A model generated the notes under the pieces. That model was given only the letters and a program-made list of their open reading frames with translations. It was not told the origin of the DNA and ran no database searches. This document shows, in pieces, positions 22,696 to 39,636 of a stretch of 64,000 bases of DNA (its first letter is position 1; every line of letters begins with the position of its first letter). Location: assembly GCA_013420905.1 (NCBI GenBank), contig JAAXNY010000009.1, positions 1,550,001 through 1,614,000 of the forward strand. Reading direction: 5' to 3'. Made by a program: the position numbers and the translations under genes. This DNA comes from Collybia mongolica. Its lineage: Eukaryota; Basidiomycota; Agaricomycetes; Agaricales; Clitocybaceae.

Positions 22696-25600
22696 TTAAC
22701 TGGAACGGCTGCCAGCGTAGGTTCGTGATCGCATGGGTTTGTTGCGTTTGTCCTCCGAAGGGTCCTCTGCAACGTCAAACACAACCCCAGGCCTCTGCCT
22801 CCTCACCTTTCCATCTCCCCGGGCCCTCACCTCAGCGGCCTCTAATTTTCTCCACTCCCGAGTAGCGACCAATGGATCTCGCAGTGGAAGTGGTTGCGTA
22901 GGAGTTTGGCTATGCATAGACGCTGTTGGAGATCCTACTACAGTATTCGGCTAAACACCTGTAGTGAGAGTAGGCCTTGCGAAGGATGAAGAAATACATA
23001 CTGCTGTACCATCTTGAGCTTCTACAGAGGCTGCTGACATTGTGCGATTTCTCTTTGAGGTCAAGTAGCGAAAGGGCGTGAAGACGTTGGAAGTTGGGCT
23101 CTTGCGGCCTGATGCAACAGGGATAGGTAGAGAAGTAAGATCCTGATCTACCTTACCCTTGAAAGAAGTTTTGGGGTCTGTCTCCAAAACTGAGTTTTTG
23201 GGTAATTCTGCCTTGCGCCGGTTCTGTTTTCTGTCAGGTTTTTGTGTGACATCTGGAGGATACCAAACCTCATATGCTTGAGATGGGGGTTGGTGTTTGG
23301 ACCTAAAAATACTAAATAGACCTTTTTTGCGCGAATCTTGTGATGCCATTGACGTAGGGATTGAGGTTCGCGAAATCGTTGGCCTGAGCATTGAGGGGGC
23401 CAGGGAAGATGGTGTTTTGAGGATGGATGCCTCAGATGGAGGGCGAATTTCGGATATCTGCGGGACGTGAGAAGAGGCGATTGGGGCGATGGTGGTTGAA
23501 TCATAGCATTGCACTGTTACCGGCAAAGTTGACGAGAGAGAGTTAGATTGATCGTAACGAATTGACGGAGTCTGGGTTGAATTATGCGTAACAATAGACT
23601 GCGGGGAGATTAAATCAAGTGGTGAATGGTGAATGGGTTGTACACTGGCAGGTCCACGGTTGCGAGAGGAGGGTCGTTGGGGTACCACATCATACCTTTT
23701 GGTCGGCGGGACACGATCAACAGAGGATGAAGTCGGATGTGTCGCAGGAACACGGATGGCAGCACTAGAACCTGTTTTCTGTGATTGGTTTGCACGCCCC
23801 TTGTTGGATGCTACCGTCGATGTGACAGGATGTAACATGGTAGATGTTCGAACAACCTCAGGGCCATGTTTTCCGATGTCCGACACCGGGGTGACAGCGG
23901 CGGGGGTTTGAGGCCGATGTGCATGAGAGGCTGCAGTCGTAGTGGATAATTGTGTTGTAGGCTCAGGCTTTGAAGCTTCTGGTGCACGAGAGCTTGTGCG
24001 TGATTGTGATATATTCTGTGATCCTTCTTTGGGTACTGAATTTGGGTGACGACGATTTGTTGAATGGTGCACCTGGGTTGCAATCATCGGGGAAATGGGC
24101 GTGTCGTCACGGCATGGTGTGTGTTGTAACCCACTAGGCACTGCTGTCGGCGATTCACAGGATTTCGGGGTCAATGAAGGGGTGGGGTGTTCAGGAGACG
24201 GTGCCTGTTGAAATTTGCTGGAGAACTGGTCGTGTGACTTCTTTAATGGGAGAGCTGTGGGTTTGCGATGTTGCGCGTCGCTGACGGTTGCATAAGGCGT
24301 ATGCCTTGCGATAGGTATAGGAGATGATAAGATATCTGCAAGCACCGAGTGTTGGATAGGAGGTCGGTAAATCTGGGCAGGTACACTATAGTTGTCCTTC
24401 TCTGGGGGTGTGAGACGGGTGGTCTGTAACAAGGTCTCTGCGCCCACATTTTGGATGCTTGAGTTTGCTTGAGGAGCAAAATCAAGTTGTAAAGCGATAT
24501 CTTTTTCCTCCTGTCTCGACTTGGAGCCTGAATTCAACGCGGGCGACCTCATCGATTGCGGAAGGCGATAACCATCAAGATGATTCGAATTTTCATGTTC
24601 CGCTTTGCCGTCCCCTGCAAATGAACTCGGAAGCTGTTGAAGGGAGTCGCGGGCAGATTTGATAATTTGTTCAGGACTTTGACGCTGAACGTTTCCAACC
24701 TCCCTCGGAGGTGCGTTTATGTCGCGTTCATTTTTCAAGCTTCGCGTTGAATTGTAGGGCTTGCTTATTATATTTGACTTGCTACGTTCTATTGTCTCCG
24801 ACACATACGAGTGTGCGAGTCCTTTTGCGAGCATCGCGCGGTTGGACACATCCCAAAGTGATGGCTGCTGCAAGCTCAGAGAGGAGTGGGAAAGGGTGGG
24901 TCCAAAATCTTCAAAAGATTGCTCAGATAACTTCAGGTGAGAACCACTTTTCAATCTGGTTTCTGTGTCTTCATCCAGATGTTCAGCAGAATGGTCATGC
25001 AAAGTGGAAGAAGGAGAAGGCTTAGGATCGGAAAGAATATCACGTAAGGACAGGCTGGACAGGCTGGTTGGGGGTACGGCCATAGCGGTAGTGGGCGTTG
25101 AACTCCCGTCTCCCGCATGTGATATAGGCGGTGGGAATGCGGAATTCTTCTGGGTATATCCCCCCCGACCATAATTGGGGCTGTGCCTCGAATCAAAGGT
25201 TGATTGAGGTTGTACTGGGTAGTTTGTTGCCGTAATAGATAGAACCGAATGAACAGTATCGGAGGTACAGGCTTTATCTACATTGCCCATATTGTTGGTT
25301 TGTGGCTGGTTTGAAACACTCCTTGGAAGGGCAGGGGGGGGATCAACCGAGGGTGATTGTTTCTGTTTGTCAACTACATTTAACTTTGGTACAGTGGTGA
25401 GTGTCCGTTGCGTGATGGGGATGCCAGGATGTCCTGGGATATTATTGAGATTCCGAACTTCATAATTTGCTATGAGGTGTGGAACGACTGTTGGGGGGCC
25501 ATCTGACAAGTTTCTTGAAGTTTTAGTTGGTGAATACGTGGAAGCTGGTTGAGATAAGCCTTGCTCTGATTGCTCGACGGCTAGGGTGTTCGGAGGCCGC

Positions 25601-28600
25601 TTTGTCCCATTTAAGTATTTGCACCAACCGAAAGTTATACTACACGCACATTGGACGGGTCCAATCCTGCGACACTGGTGAGAGGACGCAATTGAGGTGT
25701 TGCAATTGTTTTCGTATTCCACATGTTTAGGCTGTCGTCTTGGTATACTCGGCTCGAAGAAGACGTTAATAAACTCGTCATCGGAACCTGCGTTGTTGGT
25801 GGTTGTTGTGTAGCCCTGTTTGATACAGGTACCTCTTCCTCTGAAGTCTTTGTATCAGAAGGCCATAGACGTTCAGGCTGAGGAAGCGAGTATATTACAG
25901 AAGCTCGCGGCGTAGCAGGTGGTATACCACGGAGCGGGGGTTTGGGTGGGGAAGGTTCTGAGGTCTTCGATAACTGGAATGACGTATTGTGTGTAGCAAT
26001 AAGGTTCTGCTGGATTGTAGGTATATTCCCAGATACGATTTCTCTTGAAGGCATGGATGGCGGGGGTTGGTCTAAATTGATCACCACTCTTTGTGACAAA
26101 GCCTGTTCATTTGGCCTTTGCATTAGCGCAGGTGGGTTGGAGTGGTTGCCTTCTGCATACCCCTTCTGCATAAGAAAGTTGGGCAAGTGGTCCAAGCCTG
26201 TACGCTGTGGGGGATGGATAGGTGTGGGTTTCTGCCAATTGAAGCTAGTCATTTCACTCGTCTTATTCCGTTTGTTCAGTTTACCACGCAGAGTTGCCCC
26301 TTCAGAATATGGAGCAAAGTGGTCAGACGGATCCGGGTTTTCTGAGGACCTATTTGTGGATTGAAGTGTTTGTGGCGTCGCTGCGAGCTTAGATATAGTA
26401 TGAGCGGAAGGATCAGTTGGCTCTTGCCCAACACAAATACTGACAGTGTGTGAGAGTGTAGATTTATCAACCAAGTCATTGCGGCTACTAGGCGCAAAAT
26501 CCGAGTGAGATTGTGAAGTAGGTGATGATTCCTTTTTAGAAATATGCCATCTGGACGATAGGCTCTTCGTCTGAGAGCGGGTGACAATCAGTCTGAAGGA
26601 TCATTGAAATCTGGTACCGGCTAACCTCTTTAGTTCTCGCCTCACTAATCTTATCCATTGGGATATAATAGGGGTCTTGTCTGTGTACTTCGCTGGGCGC
26701 GTCAGGGTCTGAAGGGTGCAGAAAATGCGCAACCCGCGTTTCAGCGGAATGGTTTCGTGTACGAAAATTCTGTTAATAACTAGTTAGGTAACGCTAACGG
26801 CGGAAGTACTCACACACTTACAAGTCCTTTGTTTTTTGTGACTTCCGTGTCACTACTTGATGGGCCCGATTGGAAAAATACTTGCTTGTTGGGGGTGGGA
26901 GTATTCATATTCGCATTTTGACTAAACTCTTTCACTCGGTGATAAACAAGCATGGAATGGGATCCAGAGGTAGCTCCTGTTACATCAATGTGGTTCTCGG
27001 TTCCGTTGGGTATGATGGGGGATTGTCGGATAGGGAACGAAGACGCCTGTGCAGGCGTCTCTTGAAGCGGCCTTTTACGCTGTATTCTGTCAGCAGCTGG
27101 GAAAGCTTTAACGATGAAGATGTCGTACAAAGAGTGTTGAGGCAGTCCCTTCTTCCGTCCGATAACGCCTATGTGTGTGAGGAGTTTGTGTATAGATCTG
27201 ATGAGAACTATCGGAGCTATCTCCATCTTCATTGCTGGGTTTAAGGAAGGCTTTGGCTTTTTGGGTGGGCTTGTTCTCGGTCCGCGTTGAGTCGCCTTTC
27301 CCATGATCTCGCTCCTTGGTGGGATCAGAATATCGATTTTTGAATCCTTCTTTATCCAAAAAAAAATTCTCCAGGTCCTTTCTGTCTCTGATATCCCTCG
27401 GCCTTACAACATTGCGGTCCTTTCCATCAGCTTTGACTTCGTCACATTCACGACCGCGTTCCCGTTCCCCATCATAATCCACTTCGCGTGGTCTGTGTGT
27501 TCTCTCCTTCGGCTTGTTGTGCGCCATTGGACCCGACAACTCTTTCTCTTTTTCCTCCCTCTCCTTCGCCTTTGCCCGCTCCAACTCCTTGTCCTGCTCT
27601 CTTTCCTCCACGGTTTCTTTCTGTTTACGGGTCTTTCTCTCTGGTCTCTCTGTCTCTCCTTTGGCTTCCGTCTCTTCCATACGTCCATTATTAACTTGTC
27701 CTTCAAGCTCGGCCGTGTATCTGTCCCTACCTTTACCTTTCTCCCTGGGTTTATCTCTTCCTCGATCCCTATCTTTGCCGTTGTCCATTTCTCTTGCTTT
27801 AGCTCTCTCTCCCTCTTTTGGTCTCTCCCGCTCGTTATATTTGTTCTTGAGTCGCTCCCTCTCATTCTCGGCCCCCCCCCCTCTCTCTCTCCCTCTCTCC
27901 CTGCCTCTATCTCTATCTCTGTCTCCATCTCCATCTCCATCTCCATCTCTGTCTCTGTCTCTGTCTCTGTCTCTGTCTCTGTCTCTGTCTCTGTCTCTGT
28001 CTCTATCTCTGTCTCTGTCTCCGTCTCCGTCTCCGTCTCTGTCTCTGCCTCTGTCTCTGTCTCGCTCTTTGGCTTTCCCTCGTTCTCTGTCATCGGCTCG
28101 ACCTCTCTGTCTCTCCCTAGGTTTCTCTTTATTACTATCTTCGTCCCTCCCTTTACCATCCCTCTGTCTCTCCGTCTTGTCACCCTTGTCTTTGTTCCTC
28201 TCGTGCCGTTTCTCCTCACTTTTTTGGTTGTTTTCTGCCTCTCTAGATTTGTTCCGATTTTCACCTGGCCTTTCGAGGTAGGCGTTATCAAGCCTAAGTT
28301 TGGATGGTGGTGGTGGTTGTAATGGTGTGTTCCGTAATTGAGGGGGTAGGGTTGGATTGATGAAAGGCGGATAGCTCGAAAGTCCATATTTGTGTGGTGT
28401 GTTATCACCAGAGACAGAAGGTTTTTCATGGGTTCCTGAACGGTCTTGTGATGGCAAGCGTATTGGTGGATGTGAATACGTTTGCGGGTTCGAATAGGAG
28501 GGGTTGCCAGTTGTTGGATGATGACCACGCGAAGCACCTGTTTTTCCAGTGGCGGGGAATGTAGCATGGCTGTACGCCGAAGACGCCATACGCACTTCAT

Positions 28601-28799
28601 GACGCGAATCAGGCGGCCGACTGGATCTGCGCTTTTCTCCAGACTTCGGCGCAGTGAGACCATGATCAAGTTCGGCGCGACCGGCCTTATGGCGCTTTCG
28701 TTCACTCTCGAGCTTTGGTGGTTCCCATACTTGATATGGATCTGCAGGTTTCCGCTTGCCAGCATGGCTGTCGTGGATGCGTTGAAAGAAACTCTTCAT
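22696..28799 (-). CDS. Large disordered Ser/Pro-rich protein with RD-repeat region and duplicated YxVW motif
   Basis: Function not recognised. I could splice it completely: exons 28799-27129, 27079-26822, 26769-26626, 26570-25650, 25599-23002 and 22950-22696. All are multiples of three, so all five introns (49-55 bases) are phase 0, giving 1,948 residues. The N-terminus is MKSFFQRIHDSHAGKRKPAD followed by YQVWEPP. The first exon then has a charged region of Arg-Asp, Arg-Glu and Lys repeats encoded by a CTGTCT-type hexanucleotide array. The rest is Ser/Pro/Thr-rich. Near the C-terminus, KKGLFSIFRSKHQPPSQAYE and VWYPP repeat the N-terminal pattern (basic/aromatic stretch, then YxVWxPP). The end is basic (RRQRPGVVFDVAEDPSEDKR). 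It may be a scaffold or adaptor; that is a guess. Confidence 0.75.
27895..28080. repeat. Hexanucleotide microsatellite inside a coding exon
   Basis: Mainly GTCTCT and CCATCT/CCGTCT units, read on the minus strand as alternating Arg-Asp with Gly-Asp interruptions. The length is a multiple of six, so unit changes keep the frame. The repeat also opens long spurious frames on both strands. Confidence 0.85.
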
Positions 28800-29872
28800 C
28801 CAGTGTTACAATGGAATAGACAGGAGCAGGCTTTCTCTTAGGCCCTCTACTAGTGTTTAGGAATGAAAAGTGGTCGGAAACAGAACAACGGAACAAAAAG
28901 GCAAGGCGTTGGGCTGTCGACATGAGGCCAGCGCTGTCTACTGGCCTCCGCCCCTTTTGGGTCATGCAACTTGTGTTTTTCGCGTGTCCTGGAAATTGTT
29001 TGTGATTTGTGTTGCTGCAGCACCACCAACAAGCAGTCTATCCCTACCCTCGGTCAAATCATAACATTCGAGGTCAAGAAAATTCATTCCTCGAATCCAG
29101 AACTGTAGATAAATTGTATTAACGACAGTAAATAAATTCAGAAAATCATGAAATGTATGCTAGAAGGAACATGTCAACAGATGTTGCGGGTACTGAAGGT
29201 ACGGCATCTGCGAACTACTTTCAGACCAGCCATACCCCAAAATCCTGAGGGTATTTCCCAACTGGCTGATATCAGAACGAGATCAGCGCAGCATATCAGG
29301 TTCCTCGGATTTGATCTTACACAATTTTGACTCATTACAAGACAGTAGGGCAGCGGAAAGGCTGTTTGATGGAGAACGCATGTCTCCCTGCCATGACAAT
29401 TTAAGGATTGTGTTGTCTGAGGGAACTGACGACAGGTCAATGAGAGGGGAACCATTCACCGGTATGAGGTGTGTCTATAATGGCCTCATGACGCGGTGGA
29501 TTGGTTGCGCTCAAACTTCGTAGTCGTCAAGTAGAAATGGGAAGGTAAAGGAGAAGGTCGGTGAAAACCCATCTCTGAAAAACGGGTTATAGATTGACAC
29601 GGATTTTGCCGTACTCGGAAATTGCCGAATGGCGGGCACGGGGAATTCTGACTTTGTAAGGTGCCCCATATCAAGCGCTTCACTCATAGTCATTACCTGC
29701 TCTCTCCTCCACACGAAGCTCGGTGTCAATTACGCCTACCAGCTTTCTTAGCTGACATCGGAAACCTGGACCAAAGCATATCGTAGCCTTCCGTATTGAT
29801 GGTACGTCGTCCTTCGTACACTCTTACTACGAGTTTTTATCTAACCTCGTTTCTTCCTATTAGAACGACACC
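28800..29872. other. Divergent intergenic region between disordered-protein and USP7 genes
   Basis: About 1.07 kb with no recognised gene. It contains the upstream regions of both divergent genes. Short open frames (for example 29148-29330) have no family resemblance. A pyrimidine-rich stretch and TCCTATTAG just before 29873 may belong to a 5' UTR intron of the USP7 gene. Confidence 0.4.
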
Positions 29873-34142
<4,270 letters not shown>

Positions 34143-34279
34143 ACTACGCGGCTTGGGAGGTTAGTTTACGGTGTACACTCCGCTTTATTTCGCTTTCAGT
34201 CATCATTGTACATTTTATCATCTCGCTCAATTACACGAACCTCTGTAGTCAATTGAACAACATGAGACACGTCGATAAA

Positions 34280-35106
34280 CTACTTTCGCTTCTTCGCCTT
34301 CTTTACCTGTTTGAATGTTAGTATGACCTATGATGGTATCACTTGAGTAAGACAAGCCTACAGCTTTAGATGGAGATGCTGATGAAACCTCTCCATCGCT
34401 AGAATGCAGGTTTTCAGCGCTCGGAGGTACAAGACCGTTCGTAATCTTGGAGTGCGTGGCCGAAGAGGTAGGAGGTTGGATGGTTTTAGTCTGAACACCA
34501 TACTTCACTTCTAAAATTAATAGAACGTGAGGGAGTATTTCGGCATGAAACGAAATATCGTGTACCCAACTCCGTCCTGGCAGTAGAAGTGTGTTCGAAA
34601 ACCGCGCGCATTTTCTCGTTTGCTATCATCTCGTTCGCAGTAGGAAAGATGACCTGACCCCAGCCATCGACAAACGAGTTTGCTTCTGCAACGACCTCCA
34701 TGATTTCTGCCTCAAGTTCCTTCTCTGCATTCAAAAGGCTATTCCATAAATCATCTCCTATCGATCCTTTTTGTAGAAGGTTTTGAAGGGCAGGTTTGTC
34801 TTCTCGTATGCGCATTACGCGGTGTACGTCGGTCATTGCACGTCGAACAAGTGCGGATTTGAGCAAAGCATCAGAGGGCGGGGGATCCGTTTTCTGAAGA
34901 AGTGTGACATATGTATTGCGCTCGGGATGGGAGGGGAAGTACGGCTCATAGACTTGTACTAGAGTTATGCAGGTAATTTAGAGAAGTTCTAACACTAATA
35001 TAAACTTTCGCTTACTGGATGTATGTTTGCGGTAGAAGTAACTGAATATAAAAAGACCACCAAAGACAATAATGATGTATGCAACCGGCACCAGAACGGA
35101 CGCCAT
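34280..35106 (-). CDS. SEC66: Sec66/Sec71-type ER translocon subunit
   Basis: Component of the Sec62/63 complex for post-translational protein import into the ER. The protein begins MASVLVPVAYIIIVFGGLFI, a single N-terminal membrane anchor, followed by FSYFYRKH. The cytosolic part reads VYEPYFPSHPERNTYVTLLQ, then DPPPSDALLKSALVRRAMTD and WNSLLNAEKELEAEIMEVVA with NSFVDGWGQVIFPTANEM. This matches the Sec66 family core. The C-terminus is Ser/Thr-rich and ends with a lysine cluster, KKAKKRK, spliced from a short last exon. It shares a 185-bp divergent spacer with citrate synthase. Confidence 0.88.
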
Positions 35107-35291
35107 GATGAGTGTTGAGAGAAAAAGTACCAGCTAAGAATCGATCGACGTGTTCCTTTGGATGTGCTGGCGAAGCTTGTGTACGTTTGTTTAATATGAA
35201 GGCAAGGATTATGTCATAACAGGATCCGTGATCCGGGTGACTACTTAACCAGAACAACTCGCAACTTCACCCTAATTTTCACTTCCATAGG

Positions 35292-37541
35292 ATGTTCGCT
35301 CAAGGTCATTTGGTGAGACTCATTCCCAGACATGTCTCTAGCATTGCGTCTAGAAGACTGGCATCCACAAAGGTACCCCCTTCATTATGAAGACGTCGGC
35401 TTGGTTACTAAATTCCTCAGTCGCTCCAAGAAACATTAAGAGATGTTATCCCAGCAAAGCAGGAACAGCTCAGGAAGCTGGTAATTTCTCCTACTCTATT
35501 GCTGTTAATGGAAATTGATTCTAAAACAGAAAAACGAACATGGTCAAATTGTAGTCGGCGACGTTAAAGTCGGTTTCCAAGTTCATATGTTACAACCATT
35601 GCCAGCCATCTGATGATTCGATTTTAGATTGAAAACATCATCGGTGGGATGCGAGGACTCAAGGCGATGCTCTGGGAAGCGTCCGTGTTAGACCCCAATG
35701 AGGTGGGCCTTTACAATCTCAACTAAAAATAATTTGGTTCAAACTTCTAATAGGGCATCCGTTTCCACGGTCTGACAATCCCAGACTGCCAAAAGGTTCT
35801 CCCTTCGGCACTTGGAGGAAAAGAGATTATTGCGGAGAGTATGCTCTGGCTATTGCTCACCGGACAAGTTCCGACAACCGAACAAACCCGACAACTCTCG
35901 AAAGAGCTTGCAGAAAAAGGCGAATTACCTTCCTTCGTTGAGAAGCTTGTTGACTCGTAAGCTTCCCATCATTCACAACCATCAATCGACTAACATTAGA
36001 TCAGTCTTCCCACTACGTTGCACCCAATGACACAGCTTGGCATCGGTGTTGCTGCATTAAATCATGATAGCTCTTTTCAAGCGGCATATGAGAAGGGTAT
36101 GAAGAAAGCTGAATATTGGACCCACACACTAGAAGATTGCATCAACCTCATCGCTCGACTCCCAGCCCTTGCCGCACGCATATATCGAAATGTTTATAAA
36201 CCAGGAACACCCATGGCCCCGATAAATAGAGACCTTGATCTTGTTGGTAAGATGCGACGTTCCACCTCCATGCGAAGCCAATTTAATGCAGCTATTCAGG
36301 AAATTATTCCAACCTTTTGGGATATGGAGACAATCACAACCTAACGGAGTATCTCCGGTTGTACATCGCACTTCATGGGGATCATGAAGGAGGCAATGCT
36401 TCAGCTCATACTGCTCGTACGTAGTATCGTTATCTAGATATCCACACCTCAACTCACTCCAGTAAGACTTGGTTGGGTCAACTCTCTCTGACCCTTATTT
36501 ATCCTATTCTGCCGCTCTGTTCGCTCTTGCTGGACCTCTTCATGGGTATGTAATTACCCTGTTATATTTTTTCAACGGTGTTAATGCACAGTAGTCTTGC
36601 AAATCAGGAAGTTTTGAGGTGGCAGCTTGCGATGCAGGCAGAGATTGGTCCCCACATTTCACATGACAACATCAAGAACTACCTCTGGAAGACCTTGAAG
36701 AGTGGTCAGGTTGTCCCAGGGTATCTACCTACGTCCAGTCAAAGTCGTTCTATGTCTGCTGACGAAGACACTACGTAGATATGGCCACGGCGTTTTACGG
36801 AATCCAGATCCTCGCTTCATCGCGCTTCAGGAATTCTGTAACTCCCGACCTGAGCTGAAGGCCAGTCCCATCATCCAACTTGTCAACAAGGTAACCACAA
36901 GATCATACATTGGCCCACCTTTTAACTTACAGGGAGCTATTAGACATCAGAAGTTGCTCCTGATGTGTTAAAGGAACATGGCAAGGTGAGTGCTACCTTT
37001 TCCAAAAAAGACACCGCGGTTCTCAAGTGTGCTCTTAGACTAAAAATCCCTACCCAAATGTTGATGCTACATCAGGTGGGCTGCCAGCTGGAATCCCAGA
37101 TAACTGTTTGATCTAATCATATTATTCAAGGTTGTGTCCTCTATCATTATGGCTTTACGGAATTCAAGGCGCGTTGAGTTTGTTCGAAATTTATACTATT
37201 GGCTAACACAGCCTGTTTGCTTATAGTACTACACTGTTATCTTTGGTGTCTCCAGAGGTTCGCAGTTCCATTTATGATTCCCCCAACGAAGAGATAGAAC
37301 TTACAAAAAAATTCACAGCCCTAGGAGCACTTACCCAACTTGTTTGGGCTCGAGGTTGGTTCACAGCTGGTTCGGGCTAGTCGGTGACTTATATGTGATA
37401 TTTCTCTTACAGCTCTCGGGCTGCCTCTCGAACGGCCTAAATGTATGCCACCTTTTCTCTTTTTCTGCTGCATGAATATTGACCATGTATACACGTCTAG
37501 CCTACTCTATGGACGCGCTAGAAAAGCTGATCAAGGAATGA
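35292..37541 (+). CDS. Citrate synthase, mitochondrial
   Basis: Condenses acetyl-CoA and oxaloacetate to citrate in the mitochondrial matrix. The N-terminus [20 protein letters not shown] is an Arg-rich presequence. Conserved segments include [106 protein letters not shown] and [13 protein letters not shown]. These carry the catalytic His of HGDHEGGN and of GPLHGLAN (family knowledge), and the Asp of the NVDATSG region. It ends [10 protein letters not shown] with a TGA at 37539-37541. About a dozen short introns. The region joining DLDLV to [10 protein letters not shown] is spliced; family members usually have a Trp there. Confidence 0.95.
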
Positions 37542-37889
37542 GCCAAACAATTAGTGGATATGGTATATACTAAAACGGTTCGCGAATCAAATGAACATTT
37601 CAGTCTCGTAAGAACTATCAGGTTGTACATGCACTTGCGTTGGATAACAAGATGATTCTCCAATACAAAGAAAGTTGTACATGAATAGAAGCATACAAGT
37701 ATACATAAAATGGTATCAAGTATTCAAAGCCGTTGCTTCCGACTGGCATATAATTCTACAGTTCAGCTACCCATTCAAAATGTACTCTGGTTTATGTATT
37801 GGAGAAAATAAATATTATTCAAGACCGTAAAAAAGTGCGAAAACCCAGAGTAAAGTTAAAAATGATGGAAAAAAGTGCCTTGAGTGAGA
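37542..37889. other. 3' spacer between convergent genes
   Basis: 348 bp of AT-rich sequence holding the 3' ends of citrate synthase and the Gln/Pro-rich gene. No further gene or RNA seen. Confidence 0.5.
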
Positions 37890-39240
37890 TTAGAATCGCC
37901 TGCCCTGGCTTGGCTGTGGTTGCGGCTGCTGCTGAGGCTGTTGTTGCTGTTGGGGCTGCATCTGGGGAGGTGGCCGTGTTTGATACCCTGCCGGTGGTGG
38001 GCCTTGCCCAGGGCCCATAGGCACGCCATTTCCATGACGTACTTGTGGTGGCTGTCGTTGACCTGGGTTCTGACCATTATACCCCTGAAGACCTGTACCA
38101 TTTCCAGCCTGACCTGAAGGGGGACCTTGCCCAGGGAAGTAACCACGGGGCGGCGGAGCCTGTGCATAGCCGGCAGGTAGGCGATTACCAGGCAGTGGCA
38201 CTGTTTGAGAGTGTTGGGGTACAGGTCGCTGCTGCACTAATTGTTGTTGGGTAGGAGTTGGGCCTTGCCCGGGGCGGGGCGCTGTAACAGGATTACTTGC
38301 AGGACCGGGATCTCTTAGGGCAACGGGTGCGGGGCGCCCATTTGGCCCAGCCAAATTTCCAGCCGGTGGTCCTGGATTTTTTTCTGCAGCCTTAATTATC
38401 TCATCACTATGAAATGATCAGCTAGCAGACCTCGGTAAAAGGAAGTAATTATTCGTACTCAAGAAGGTTTAGGGCCGCACAAAGTACAACCCACTCGACA
38501 CAATCCTCGTTTCCCTCTCCCAGGGTCTGCCAAACCGCTTTCTCTTCAGGGGTCTTCCCTGTTATGCTAATTCGTGTTCCTCCACCGTTTGGACCAGGAG
38601 GATTCTTTTGAATTTTCCCAAATTCGATCCTTTTCGGGGGGATGTTGTGACCTGCATATGCAAAATAAAACATACTCCAGAACGCGGCATTGGGATTTGG
38701 CTTCGAAACTTGGAATAGAGGAAGGTCCGGGGAGTCTGGGGATGGAAGTGACAGCTTGTATATTGGGGAAATAACCCCAGTATTAGCAATTGACCATTTG
38801 AGGTTGCGGGATGCTTCACATCGAACTATTCGAGATGCTGATGACGAGGTGTGACCTGGGTCAGACGCGGAAGCCTTTCCTTCTTTGGAACGCGGAGGGA
38901 ATAGTTTCGCAACACATAGATCGCCCTGTGGCGAGGGAGTCAAGAGATAATTCTCGGTGTTCTAGCAAAATCGTTTAACAGGGGGCCTGCAAGGTGTAAG
39001 ACGACTCACAAAATTGGTGTGAAGATATGAATAAAGGATATTGGAGGGTTGTCCTATGGACAAGAAAGTTGGTATATGATGGGATAGGAGAAAAGAGTAC
39101 ATACCATGTGGTGTTACGATCAGAGTTGGGAGGTGATTGGGGATGGGAGGATGACTTGGAGAAGTATATACTGCGTATATGGCTGAAAGCGGGTGTCAGC
39201 GATGTGGGCGATGGAGGCAAATAGTAGACTGACCAGCCAT
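37890..39240 (-). CDS. Conserved hypothetical protein with Gln/Pro-rich tail
   Basis: Function not recognised. I could splice the N-terminus consistently: MA + AIYAVYTSPSHPPIPNHLP, LIVTPH + GQPSNILYSYLHTNF + NTENYLLTPSPQGDLCVAKL, with all junction phases matching. A globular middle follows (SRNLKWSIANTGVISPIYKL, SKPNPNAAFWSMFYFAYAGH, ISITGKTPEEKAVWQTLGEG, EWVVLCAALNLLEYE). It looks beta-rich, perhaps tubby- or PH-like, which is a guess. The C-terminal 150 residues are low complexity (PPQMQPQQQQQPQQQPQPQP). Convergent with citrate synthase, divergent from the B56 gene. Confidence 0.75.
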
Positions 39241-39636
39241 GGTGGGTGAGAGTTGGGTGAGAGTGATGAGCGCTAACAGACAAGCGCGACCCGTAACCAG
39301 CCAGCAGTTACGGGTCCCGTGACCATGTGATCCATGTTCCGCCCCCAAGTGCCCTCATACCAGTCTCTGTGCGACTCGGTAGATGTTAATTAGCTCAATA
39401 TATTACTTCGGTTTTAGTATACTTTCCTGCCCTATATCCTCAATTTCGTTGTAGGGTAGCACAATTTTGGACGTTATAGTGTTGACTAGGACCATCAGTA
39501 ACGGTGTGACAGATGCGTCACATCCTCAACTTTGTTTGTCCATCGATTCTGACAGCGACGGTGGTCGGCGACACCGAGCAGCATTGTCGACAAGGACACG
39601 TCTTACTGAAAAGTTATCAAATTTTGACGACTCGTT
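39241..39636. other. Divergent promoter region of the hypothetical gene and B56
   Basis: 396 bp between two divergent start codons. It contains CCCGTGACCATGTGATCC-like sequence and AT-rich stretches; no known site is convincing. Pyrimidine-rich sequence precedes the B56 start. Confidence 0.4.

Noticed and set aside
27303..28322. Long plus-strand frame of 339 codons (Ser/Ile/Val/Leu-rich) opposite the disordered-protein gene
   Set aside because: It is created by the hexanucleotide repeat, which has no stop in several frames. The minus-strand frame has matching splice sites and a continuous product.
28480..28500. GGGTTCGAATAGG, resembling a tRNA B box
   Set aside because: No A box or cloverleaf around it, and it lies in a coding exon. 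No tRNA gene was found anywhere in the window.
27404..28765. Second minus-strand frame of 453 codons with ETETET repeats
   Set aside because: Shifted shadow of the same repeat; it does not connect to the other exons, while the chosen frame does.
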